Assembly (NCBI GenBank): GCA_003347645.1
Contig: QDFX01000005.1
Span: 1 to 64,000, forward strand
Length of the DNA: 64,000 bases
Direction: 5' to 3'
Origin: Rhizobiaceae bacterium CPCC 101076
GTDB lineage: Bacteria; Pseudomonadota; Alphaproteobacteria; Rhizobiales; Methylopilaceae
Shown here piece by piece: positions 18,662-27,071 of this stretch (position 1 is its first letter; each line of letters opens with the position of its first letter). The notes beneath the pieces were generated by a model. It worked only from the letters and a program-made list of their open reading frames with translations. It had not been told where the DNA came from and did no database searches. Both the position numbers and the translations under genes were made by a program.

Positions 18662-20824
18662 TCAAGCCCCGGCGGCTGCCGGATTGGCGGCCACCTTCGC
18701 GTCGGCAAGTCGGTTTGCAGTTGCCGACGCGGCAGCGGCCGCATCCTGTCCACCGCCCGAGACCTGTACTGTCGGCACCGCGAACTTGATGCCGTTCTCC
18801 TCGAAAGCCTTCTTGATCAGCACATAGGCCTTGCGCCGGATGATGAATTGCTCGCCGGGCTTGGTCATCATCTTGAGGCGGATCTGGATCGCGAATTCGC
18901 CCATCTGGTCGACGCCCTGCATCTTCAGCGGCTCGATGATGTGGTGTGCGTATTCCTCGTCCTCGGCCAGTTCCTGACCGATCTTCTTGATGAGTTTCCT
19001 GACCTTTTCGAGGTCGGTGTCATAGGTGACGCCGAGGCTCATCTTGTCGATGACCCAGTCTCGGCTTTCGTTTCTCACCGAGCCGAGCTCGCCGAACGGC
19101 ACCGTGGTGATCGGACCGCGATGGTGGCGGAGCCTGACGGATCGGAGCGAGAAGCCCTCGACCGTTCCCTTGTGGCTGCCGGCGACGATGTATTCGCCGA
19201 CGCGGAAGGCATCGTCCAGGAGGTAGAAGACGCCGGAGATGATGTCCTTCACCACCGTCTGTGCGCCGAAGCCGACCGCTATACCGATCACGCCGGCACC
19301 GGCGAGCAGCGGGCCGATCTGCACGCCCATGGCGTCGAGCGCCATCAGCACGCCGACCACAGCGACGAGGACGAGAAGCACGTTGCGGAGGATAGGCAGC
19401 AGCGTCGCCAGCCTCTGTCGGCGGCGGGCCTCGGGGCTGTCGTCATAGCCGTGGGCCGCCGTTGGAGCCGGCACGATGTAGCTGTCGATCAGGGTCTTCA
19501 CGAGCTTCCAGGCGAGATCGACGGCGAGCAGGACGATGACAATGCGCAACACGGCGCGCAACACATAGGTCGCCCCTGTCTCGCCCATGGCGAGGTCGTT
19601 CAGCCTGATCCCCCAGGCGCGGGCAAGGACGATCGCCGCGATCGCCACGAACACCACGCGGAGCGCGCGCTCGGCCACGACCGACCAGCCGAGTATTGTT
19701 TGATCCGCTGTCTTCTCGGGATCGTCGATACCCGCGATGTGGCGAACCGCGTCGCGCGAGACGACGAGGACCACCGGCAGGATCATCGCGACGAGCGCCG
19801 TCCAGAACAATTCGTCGAGGCCCATCAGAGCGAAGATCCAGGTCAGGACGATGCCGAAGGTCAGGACGAGCGCGGTCGCGCGGTTGGATTGCGGATCGGC
19901 CTCGCGGCACTGCCGTCCCCAGACCATCAGGATCGCTGCCCCGCCAAGTATCGCGAGCCACAAGGCCTCGATGACCTCGTGGGAGGCGTAGGGCACGTTG
20001 ATAATAGCCAGAAGACTCAGGATCGCCACGCCGGCAGCCGCAATGCCGACCAGCCAGACCGACCAAAAGAACCAGAACTTCGCGAGCTCGGTCGTCAGCG
20101 GCAGCATGCGGTAATGGCCATACCGGCCTGCCGGCGCCAGAACGACGCGACCGATGAGAACGCTGAGCCTCGTGACGAACACCGCGACGAGGAGGATCAG
20201 CACGATCTCGCGGAACACGGGAGGCCACGGGAACAGGAGGAATGCACCGAGGCTACCGACCAGGAAGGAAACCGTCACGAGCAGGCCGAGCGACAGCCGG
20301 ACACCGTGCACCTTGAGCCGATCGAGAACGGTCTCGGACGGCGCGACGAAGATATAGTTCAGCATTCCCTTGCCGGCCCACCAGCCGATCGCCTGTGCGG
20401 CGAACCCGCCGGCAATGAAGACGACGACCGCCCCGACAAGCCAGAGCAGATCGATCTTGTTCTCCATCATCTGGAAAGAGTTCGCAGAGGCGGCGATGTC
20501 GGTCAGCACATTCGGAGCGGCCGTCGCCAGCGTCATCGCGCGCGTTCGCAAGTTATGAAGATGGGTCGCAAGCGACGACATGCCCTCGCCCATCGCCCTG
20601 GTCGAGCGCGATTGCTCGGTCGATTGCGGCGCCGGAGCAGCGGGCTGTGCTGCTGTCGTGTGCCTCAGCTGGTCCTGCGCAAGTGCGCGACCGTGTTCGT
20701 CGTTCGGCACTTCAATCGTGAAGCGGATCGGAGGCGACGGGACCGGCTGTTGCGCGACAGCCGCGCCCGTGGTTGCCAGCAGCAGGCAGAAGAAGAGGGT
20801 CGAACGAACGCGGCGAATGGACAT
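18662..20824 (-). CDS. Large mechanosensitive channel of the MscS family
   Basis: MscS-type channels open on membrane tension and release solutes after osmotic downshock. The 720-residue protein starts with a signal peptide (STLFFCLLLATTGAAVA, ending QQ), has a periplasmic N-terminal region, about eleven hydrophobic segments and a terminal MscS core: the pore helix GPLLAGAGVIGIAVGFGAQ, then VKDIISGVFYLLDDAFRVGE and the beta domain with VEGFSLRSVRLRHHRGP. The start at 20824 is preferred over one at 20866, because the longer form puts hydrophilic residues before the signal peptide. It belongs to the large (YbdG/YjeP-like) group. Confidence 0.92.
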   Translation of the reverse strand: MSIRRVRSTLFFCLLLATTGAAVAQQPVPSPPIRFTIEVPNDEHGRALAQDQLRHTTAAQPAAPAPQSTEQSRSTRAMGEGMSSLATHLHNLRTRAMTLATAAPNVLTDIAASANSFQMMENKIDLLWLVGAVVVFIAGGFAAQAIGWWAGKGMLNYIFVAPSETVLDRLKVHGVRLSLGLLVTVSFLVGSLGAFLLFPWPPVFREIVLILLVAVFVTRLSVLIGRVVLAPAGRYGHYRMLPLTTELAKFWFFWSVWLVGIAAAGVAILSLLAIINVPYASHEVIEALWLAILGGAAILMVWGRQCREADPQSNRATALVLTFGIVLTWIFALMGLDELFWTALVAMILPVVLVVSRDAVRHIAGIDDPEKTADQTILGWSVVAERALRVVFVAIAAIVLARAWGIRLNDLAMGETGATYVLRAVLRIVIVLLAVDLAWKLVKTLIDSYIVPAPTAAHGYDDSPEARRRQRLATLLPILRNVLLVLVAVVGVLMALDAMGVQIGPLLAGAGVIGIAVGFGAQTVVKDIISGVFYLLDDAFRVGEYIVAGSHKGTVEGFSLRSVRLRHHRGPITTVPFGELGSVRNESRDWVIDKMSLGVTYDTDLEKVRKLIKKIGQELAEDEEYAHHIIEPLKMQGVDQMGEFAIQIRLKMMTKPGEQFIIRRKAYVLIKKAFEENGIKFAVPTVQVSGGGQDAAAAASATANRLADAKVAANPAAAGA

Positions 20825-21044
20825 TGGATGTTTTCCAGCGGGCTGTCCGCCAAGGGGATCATACATTCCCTTTCGCTGAAGGGCAGCCGCCCGTTACGTC
20901 CCTTCGTGTCGTCGCGATCACACGTTCTGCGCCGTTGAAACAAATCGGCACCGCGACGACCTCGTCCGGAAACAATCCATCTTTATTTGACGCCGCCAAC
21001 GAAATTCGATGGCGCCACGCGCCGTTATTTAGGACTGCCCAGAC

Positions 21045-21566
21045 ATGAAGCGGCTCGGCCTGCTTTTGCTTGCGGTCGGTTTGTCCTGCGGCCAGGCCCA
21101 GGCATCGACCGCCCTGATGGATCAAACCCCTGTCGAGATTCAGGCGGGGATCGAGGCCAAACATCCGGTGGCATATCTCATCGTGGCGACGAAGTTGTTC
21201 GAGAGCAGCAGGAAGGACGAGGCCGTGTTCTGGTTCTATCTCGGCCAATTGCGCTATCGGACGCATCTGATGGCGCGGCCGAAACTCGATCCGACCGGCG
21301 ATGCCGCTCTGTTTTCGTCACTGTTCTCAAGCATGGGGCCGGCGATCAATCGCTACGCCTATGCTGATCCCGGCAAGCTGACGAAGACGATCGACCGCGT
21401 TCTCGCCTGGGACGACGCCCATGACGACACGTTCACGTCGAAAAAGACCTACGCCGCCGAACGCGAATCCATCCGCAAGGGCTTGATCGAGCTTCGCGAA
21501 TACAACCTCGCGCAAGCTGAACGGATCAATACCATGCGGAGCGCGAACGGACTCGAGAACCACTGA
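21045..21566 (+). CDS. Exported protein of unknown function
   Basis: I do not recognise a family. The 173-residue product starts with a clear signal peptide (KRLGLLLLAVGLSCGQAQA); the Cys is within it rather than at the end, so a lipobox is doubtful. The mature part is helical, with an aromatic-rich segment (DEAVFWFYLGQLRYRTHLMA) that resembles a TPR-like helix pair. The stop overlaps the start of the next gene (TGATG), so the pair is likely translated together. About 220 bases separate it from the divergent MscS gene. Confidence 0.7.
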   Translation: MKRLGLLLLAVGLSCGQAQASTALMDQTPVEIQAGIEAKHPVAYLIVATKLFESSRKDEAVFWFYLGQLRYRTHLMARPKLDPTGDAALFSSLFSSMGPAINRYAYADPGKLTKTIDRVLAWDDAHDDTFTSKKTYAAERESIRKGLIELREYNLAQAERINTMRSANGLENH

Positions 21567-21862
21567 TGAGCTGGACGAGTTACCTGCCGATGCCCGCAAA
21601 CGACGAACCCATGCTTCGCCGCCGCCGTGTGCGCTGGCTCGCCATCATCCCGCTCGCGATGATCCTGTTCGTCGTGCTTTGCACCTGGACGCTCGTTTCG
21701 GTGTTCAACGCGGGCCTGACACTCGGCCTCATGACGTCAGGCGCGGTGCTGCTCGCCTACAGTGTGCCCGCTACCCTGTTCGAATGGCCGCGGCTGACGC
21801 TGGAGGCCATCGGCGCGTTGTTCGAATGGCTGTGGGATCTGCTGACGTCCTGGTGGAACTGA
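21566..21862 (+). CDS. Small membrane protein of unknown function
   Basis: A 98-residue protein with a short cytoplasmic-looking basic patch (MLRRRRVRW), then two hydrophobic spans: LAIIPLAMILFVVLCTWTLV and a second at LTLGLMTSGAVLLAYSVPA. The C-terminus is rich in Trp (WLWDLLTSWWN). It is coupled to the preceding exported protein, from which a membrane-anchored pair may be inferred. It ends four bases before the convergent ilvA stop. I assign no family. Confidence 0.65.
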   Translation: MSWTSYLPMPANDEPMLRRRRVRWLAIIPLAMILFVVLCTWTLVSVFNAGLTLGLMTSGAVLLAYSVPATLFEWPRLTLEAIGALFEWLWDLLTSWWN

Positions 21863-21865
21863 ACA

Positions 21866-23110
21866 TCAGGTCCCGGCCGACGAGATGCGGCGGCACGGAA
21901 TGCCTTCGAACCGGCACAACGCGTCGTAGACCTGCTCCGAATGGGCGCGGTCGCGTGTCTCGACCGTGATGTCGAGCGTCGCGCCCTTGGCCGGGACGTC
22001 GAGATAAAGCCGGCCGTGCGAGACTTCCAGAATATTGGCGCCGAGTTCGCCGAGCCGCGTCGCGATGCGGCCGAGCACGCCCGGCTGGTCGTTGATCGTC
22101 AGCCGGAAGCGGGCGATACGGCTTTCGCGCTCGAGCTCGCGGACCATGATCGAGGCCATGATGCGCGGATCGATATTGCCGCCGCACAGAACCAGGCCGA
22201 CCTTCTTGCCGTAGAACCGGTCCGGGAAGGCGAGGAGTGCCGCGAGGCCTGCCGCGCCTGCGCCTTCGGCCATGGTCTTCTGATAAAGCGCGAACGCGTT
22301 CACCGCGCGCTCCAGATGCGGCTCGTTGACCAGCAGGACTTCGGAAACAAGCGCCTCGACGACCGGCAAAGTGAGGTTGCCGACATTCTTGACCGCGATG
22401 CCTTCGGCGAGCGTCGGCCCGCCGGCTGGACGCGGTTGACCAGCCATCGCGTTGATCATCGACGGGTATAGCGAGGACTCGACACCGACGATCTCGATCT
22501 CCGGCTTGATCGCCTTGGCGGCGATCGCAATGCCCGAAATGAGTCCGCCCCCGCCGATCGGCACGACGAGCGTGTCGAGGTTCGGCGCATCTTCGAGGAT
22601 TTCGAGACCGGCAGTGCCCTGCCCGGCGATGATGTCCGGATCGTCATAGGGATGGATGAGCGTAAAGCCCTCGTCTTTCACCATCTGTTCGGCGCGGATC
22701 TGGGACTCGGCGAGCGTCTCGCCGTCGAGCACCACGCGGGCACCGTATGCCTCTGTATTGCGGACCTTCACCTGCGGTGTCTGTTCCGGCATGACAATGA
22801 CAGCCGGGATGCCGAGACGCTGGGCATGATAGGCGACGGCCTGGGCGTGATTGCCGGCCGACATGGTGATCACGCCCTTGGCCCGCGCCGCTTCGTCGAG
22901 CCGCGACAGCCGCACGAAAGCGCCGCGGTCCTTAAAGCTGTTCGTGACCTGCATGTTCTCGTACTTCACCCAGACCTCTGCCCGGGTGAGCGCGGAGAGC
23001 TTTGGCGCCGGAAGCGTCGGCGTGCGGAGCACCTGACCCTTGAGGACCTCCCGCGCGGCGCGGATATCGTCGACGGTGACGGGGAGCTTTGAGTCAGGTT
23101 TCGTCAGCAC
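21866..23110 (-). CDS. ilvA: Threonine ammonia-lyase (threonine dehydratase), ACT-containing
   Basis: This PLP enzyme deaminates threonine to 2-oxobutanoate, the first step to isoleucine. The PLP-lysine motif is TNSFKDRGAFVRL, the glycine-rich phosphate loop is VVPIGGGGLISGIA, and CGGNID lies near the end of the catalytic domain. A C-terminal ACT-like region (FRLTINDQPGVLGRIATRL) could bind an allosteric amino acid. The start is uncertain: no ATG precedes the conserved N-terminus; GTG at 23110 gives 414 residues and fits the family best, with TTG at 23176 as an alternative. Repeat copy 2 is just upstream. Confidence 0.85.
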   Translation of the reverse strand: MLTKPDSKLPVTVDDIRAAREVLKGQVLRTPTLPAPKLSALTRAEVWVKYENMQVTNSFKDRGAFVRLSRLDEAARAKGVITMSAGNHAQAVAYHAQRLGIPAVIVMPEQTPQVKVRNTEAYGARVVLDGETLAESQIRAEQMVKDEGFTLIHPYDDPDIIAGQGTAGLEILEDAPNLDTLVVPIGGGGLISGIAIAAKAIKPEIEIVGVESSLYPSMINAMAGQPRPAGGPTLAEGIAVKNVGNLTLPVVEALVSEVLLVNEPHLERAVNAFALYQKTMAEGAGAAGLAALLAFPDRFYGKKVGLVLCGGNIDPRIMASIMVRELERESRIARFRLTINDQPGVLGRIATRLGELGANILEVSHGRLYLDVPAKGATLDITVETRDRAHSEQVYDALCRFEGIPCRRISSAGT

Positions 23111-23180
23111 GGGCGGATTCCAGCGAGTCGCATAAGAGAAGTCTAGCGCGGAGAGGACGGGAGGGCATCCCGGCAACCGC

Positions 23181-23254
23181 CGTCGTCCTGCGGCTTGACC
23201 GGAGGACCCATCCGGCGCCGTACATGGATGCTCCGGTCAAGCCGGAGCATGACG
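23181..23254. repeat. Palindromic intergenic repeat, copy 2 (74 bp)
   Basis: Hairpins at 23185-23193 with 23199-23207 (one mismatch) and 23228-23236 with 23242-23250 (perfect, loop TCAAG). In the second stem both arms differ from copies 1 and 3 in a matching way (ATGCTCCGG with CCGGAGCAT against ATCCTCCGG with CCGGAGGAT), so pairing is kept. It lies five bases after the hemB stop and before ilvA. Confidence 0.85.
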
Positions 23255-23259
23255 GTCGC

Positions 23260-24372
<1,113 letters not shown>

Positions 24373-24477
24373 CTATCATATTGGAGCTTTTCCAGACACC
24401 GGGAGATTGCCGCACGCATGTTTGACGACGCGGATGCGCGCACCTAAAGCTCGGCTCCGCAATCGAGGCAGGCTTCC

Positions 24478-24906
24478 GTGATCCGCTTTCTCCGCCGCAA
24501 GGAACCCAGCACCCTGAACGGCGACGAACAGCCGGTAATGGACTGGACGCAGAACCTCGTCCTGTTCTTCCGCGTGCTGGCCGTCTTCCAATTGTTCAAG
24601 GGCCTCGTCCATTGGGCGCTGCTGCTGGGTGCGGGCGGTGACCCGCTGGGTTCCAACCAGGCCGTCGAATTCCTGTCGGCGAATATCTACTTCGCCGTGC
24701 TCGACCCGGTTTCGGCGGTCGGACTCTGGCTGACCTCCTCCTGGGGAGCCGTGCTGTGGCTGCTGGCGGCGGTCAGCCAGCTTGCGATCTGCATCGCGTT
24801 TCCGGAGATATTCGGCTCGCTCTGGCCGCTGATCCTGATCGAAGCGATCGCCATCGGCGGATACATCTTCCTGACCTTCAAGGTAGCTCAGGTTTCGGAC
24901 GACTGA
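24478..24906 (+). CDS. Small membrane protein, DUF6163-like
   Basis: A 142-residue product with a GTG start behind a GAGGC site. It has four hydrophobic spans: NLVLFFRVLAVFQLFKGLVH, an amphipathic IYFAVLDPVSAVGLWLTSS, GAVLWLLAAVSQLAICIAF and WPLILIEAIAIGGYIFL. I recall this as the DUF6163 family, found directly ahead of ldtR in Hyphomicrobiales; the name is by memory, the position is seen. Function is unknown. The 194 bases to ldtR are AT-rich compared with the window. Confidence 0.75.
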   Translation: MIRFLRRKEPSTLNGDEQPVMDWTQNLVLFFRVLAVFQLFKGLVHWALLLGAGGDPLGSNQAVEFLSANIYFAVLDPVSAVGLWLTSSWGAVLWLLAAVSQLAICIAFPEIFGSLWPLILIEAIAIGGYIFLTFKVAQVSDD

Positions 24907-25100
24907 TCTCGCATCGTTACCGAAAGCTTATCCGGTATAAGATTTGATTCAGCACGCGAAGTTACCAGTTGTTCAGTACGAGAAATAAAGACAAATTTAG
25001 TCAAGGCTTTTAAGCGCATTTTCATATGCGGTACGTATCTTACAGTGGAAAGGTGGCGGAAACCAATAAAGCGCCATCGTCATTAGCAAGAGGCGTACAG

Positions 25101-25613
25101 ATGTCTAATGTTGCTCGCGCGGCTGCTTCGGCAACCCCCGCAAACCAGCCGGAAGATGTTCGGCCGCTCTACCTTGAAGCGCTGACGCTCGTCGAGCGCC
25201 TGCATCGCCGTCTTCTCGACGTCATCAAGGACGAGTTCGACCGTCGTGGCCGGGCCGATGTCAACAGCGTCCAGGCGCTCTTGCTGTACAATATCGGCGA
25301 TGCCGAACTGACGGCCGGCGAGCTCCGCACCCGCGGCTACTATCTCGGCTCCAACGTTTCCTACAATCTCAAGAAGCTCGTCGAAGCCGGCTTCCTGCAC
25401 CATCAGCGCTCGCGCATGGATCGCCGCTCGGTCCGCATCAGCCTGACGCCGAAGGGCCAGGAAGTGCACGACATCGTCAACCAGCTCTACGAGAAGCACA
25501 TGCGCTCGATCGAGCAGGTCGGCGGCATCGGCTCGCAGGATTTCCTCACGCTCAACAAGGCGCTCGTCCGCCTCGAGCGCTTCTGGACGGACCAGATCCG
25601 CTATCGTCTCTGA
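25101..25613 (+). CDS. ldtR: MarR-family regulator LdtR
   Basis: LdtR is a winged-helix regulator that controls an L,D-transpeptidase gene and osmotic tolerance in Sinorhizobium and Candidatus Liberibacter. The 170-residue protein carries the family sequence almost intact: VRPLYLEALTLVERLHRRLL, RADVNSVQALLLYNIGD, ELTAGELRTRGYYLGSNVSY, the recognition helix, the wing RMDRRSVRISLTPKGQ and LVRLERFWTDQIRYRL. I chose the ATG at 25101 with AAGAGG upstream; the in-frame ATG at 25026 adds non-family residues. It is followed by a good terminator, so it is monocistronic. The L,D-transpeptidase at 13864-15111 is a possible target. Confidence 0.94.
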   Translation: MSNVARAAASATPANQPEDVRPLYLEALTLVERLHRRLLDVIKDEFDRRGRADVNSVQALLLYNIGDAELTAGELRTRGYYLGSNVSYNLKKLVEAGFLHHQRSRMDRRSVRISLTPKGQEVHDIVNQLYEKHMRSIEQVGGIGSQDFLTLNKALVRLERFWTDQIRYRL

Positions 25614-25635
25614 TCCCGGCGACGGTGGGTGAATG

Positions 25636-25666
25636 CGGGGCGCCTCAGGCGCCCCGTTTTCGTTTT
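25636..25666 (+). terminator. Rho-independent terminator of ldtR
   Basis: CGGGGCGCC (25636-25644) pairs perfectly with GGCGCCCCG (25648-25656) around a TCA loop, followed by TTTTCGTTTT. It lies 23 bases after the ldtR stop. Confidence 0.92.
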
Positions 25667-25729
25667 ACGGCCACCATCTTGTCCGTATGATCGGCGATCC
25701 CACATCCTTGGGATGAAGGAAATGCCGTG

Positions 25730-26167
25730 ATGACGACCCTCGATAGTGCTTACGACCACAGCCGCCTCGATGGCGTGCGCCGCAAGCGCATGCTGGCCTT
25801 CCTGGTCGATTTCACCTGTATCTGCATTCTCTGGCTAATCGCCTGCGTGGTCGTCGGCTTCCTCGGCATCATCACTCTTGGTCTGGCCTGGCTGTTGTAC
25901 GGCGCCGTGTTCCCGATTGTTGCCGTGCTTTATTCCGGCATCAGCATCTCGAACCGGAGCGCAACGCCCGGCATGCGCGCTGCCGGACTGATCTTCCGGT
26001 CGGAGACCGGCGAGCCACCGAGCTTCATACAGGGCGCGGCCCACGTCATCCTGTTCTACGTGACGGTGACGTTCCTCACCCCACTCATTCTCGTGATCAG
26101 CCTATTCAACAGCCGCAAGCGCCTATTGCACGATATGCTGATCGGCGTGACGGTCGAGAACGCGTGA
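25730..26167 (+). CDS. RDD-family membrane protein
   Basis: A 145-residue integral membrane protein. The RDD signature is present near the N-terminus (DGVRRKRMLAFLVDFTC, with Arg and Asp residues), followed by two hydrophobic spans, LIACVVVGFLGIITLGLAW and YGAVFPIVAVLYSGI, the SATPGMRAAGLIF conserved turn, and a third span VILFYVTVTFLTPLILVI. Some RDD proteins carry ions or are linked to stress tolerance, but the activity is unclear. The ATG at 25730 is one codon after an in-frame GTG and follows an AAGGAA site. Confidence 0.85.
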   Translation: MTTLDSAYDHSRLDGVRRKRMLAFLVDFTCICILWLIACVVVGFLGIITLGLAWLLYGAVFPIVAVLYSGISISNRSATPGMRAAGLIFRSETGEPPSFIQGAAHVILFYVTVTFLTPLILVISLFNSRKRLLHDMLIGVTVENA

Positions 26168-26240
26168 GCCGGCCAAAAGGGCCATTTTCCCGCCGAAAGC
26201 TCGGTGTTATCGTCGGAGCATGGATTAAGCTCCTGAGAAC

Positions 26241-26984
26241 GTGACCGAACATCCTCGCGACACACCGCAGTTTTACATGACTGCACCGGCTCCCTGCCCC
26301 TACCTACCGGGGCAGGTTGAACGGAAAGTGTTCACACACCTCGTGGGCGAGCGGTCCACCGGTCTCAACGATCTTCTCAGCCAAGGTGGCTTCCGCCGCA
26401 GCCAGACGATCGCCTACCGTCCGGCCTGCGAGAACTGCCGTGCCTGCGTTTCGGTACGCGTTCTCGTACGCGAGTTCGACTGGACGCCGAGCTTCCGCCG
26501 CATTCGGGCCAAGAACTCGGATCTCGTCGGCGATCTTCGCGCCGCCGTCCCCTCATCCGATCAGTATTCGCTGTTCCGCCGCTATCTCGATTCCCGCCAT
26601 TCAGACGGCGGCATGGCGTCGATGAGCGTGCTCGATTACGCGATGATGATCGAGGACACGCATGTGAAGACGCGGCTGATCGAATATCGGCGCCGTGGGC
26701 CGGACACCGCGATCAACGGGCGAGGCATGGGTCCGCTCTATGGCGTGGCCCTGACCGACGTCCTCGCCGACGGCCTGTCCATGGTCTACTCGTTCTATGA
26801 CCCGGACGAGGCGCATCGCAGCCTCGGCACCTGGATCATCCTCGACCACATCATGCGCGCGCAGGCGATGGGCCTGCCCTACCTCTATCTCGGCTATTGG
26901 ATCGAGGGCTCGCGCAAGATGCACTACAAGAGCCGGTTTTTGCCGCAGGAGCGACTGGCGCCGGCGGGTTGGGAGCGGGTGTAG
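26241..26984 (+). CDS. bpt: Aspartate/glutamate leucyltransferase (Bpt)
   Basis: Bpt transfers leucine from Leu-tRNA to N-terminal Asp or Glu, marking proteins for ClpAP through the N-end rule; its fold is that of arginyl-tRNA transferases. The 247-residue product has the N-terminal ATE motifs [18 protein letters not shown] and [16 protein letters not shown], and the C-terminal [15 protein letters not shown] and [14 protein letters not shown] with the acetyltransferase-like core. The start is GTG, 74 bases after the RDD gene; repeat 26997-27068 follows. The older name ate is used for some family members. Confidence 0.93.
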   Translation: MTEHPRDTPQFYMTAPAPCPYLPGQVERKVFTHLVGERSTGLNDLLSQGGFRRSQTIAYRPACENCRACVSVRVLVREFDWTPSFRRIRAKNSDLVGDLRAAVPSSDQYSLFRRYLDSRHSDGGMASMSVLDYAMMIEDTHVKTRLIEYRRRGPDTAINGRGMGPLYGVALTDVLADGLSMVYSFYDPDEAHRSLGTWIILDHIMRAQAMGLPYLYLGYWIEGSRKMHYKSRFLPQERLAPAGWERV

Positions 26985-26996
26985 GACCTCATTGGT

Positions 26997-27068
26997 CGTC
27001 ATGCCAAGGCTGTCCTTGGCATCCACGAGTTTACTTCCTGTCGAGAGCAGCCAAGCCCTGCCATGACG
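26997..27068. repeat. Related palindromic element with terminal inverted ends (72 bp)
   Basis: CGTCATG (26997-27003) is inverted at 27062-27068 (CATGACG). Inside, ATGCCAAGG (27001-27009) pairs perfectly with CCTTGGCAT (27014-27022), and GCAG/CTGC pair near the right end. Size, ends and internal ATCCACG word resemble copies 1-3, but the stem sequence is different. It fills the space between the convergent stops of bpt and parC. Confidence 0.7.
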
Positions 27069-27071
27069 TAG

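Noticed and set aside
18848-20938. 696-codon plus-strand frame opposite the MscS gene
   Set aside because: A shadow frame; composition is rich in Arg, Asp, Glu and His as expected from the reverse strand of a hydrophobic protein.
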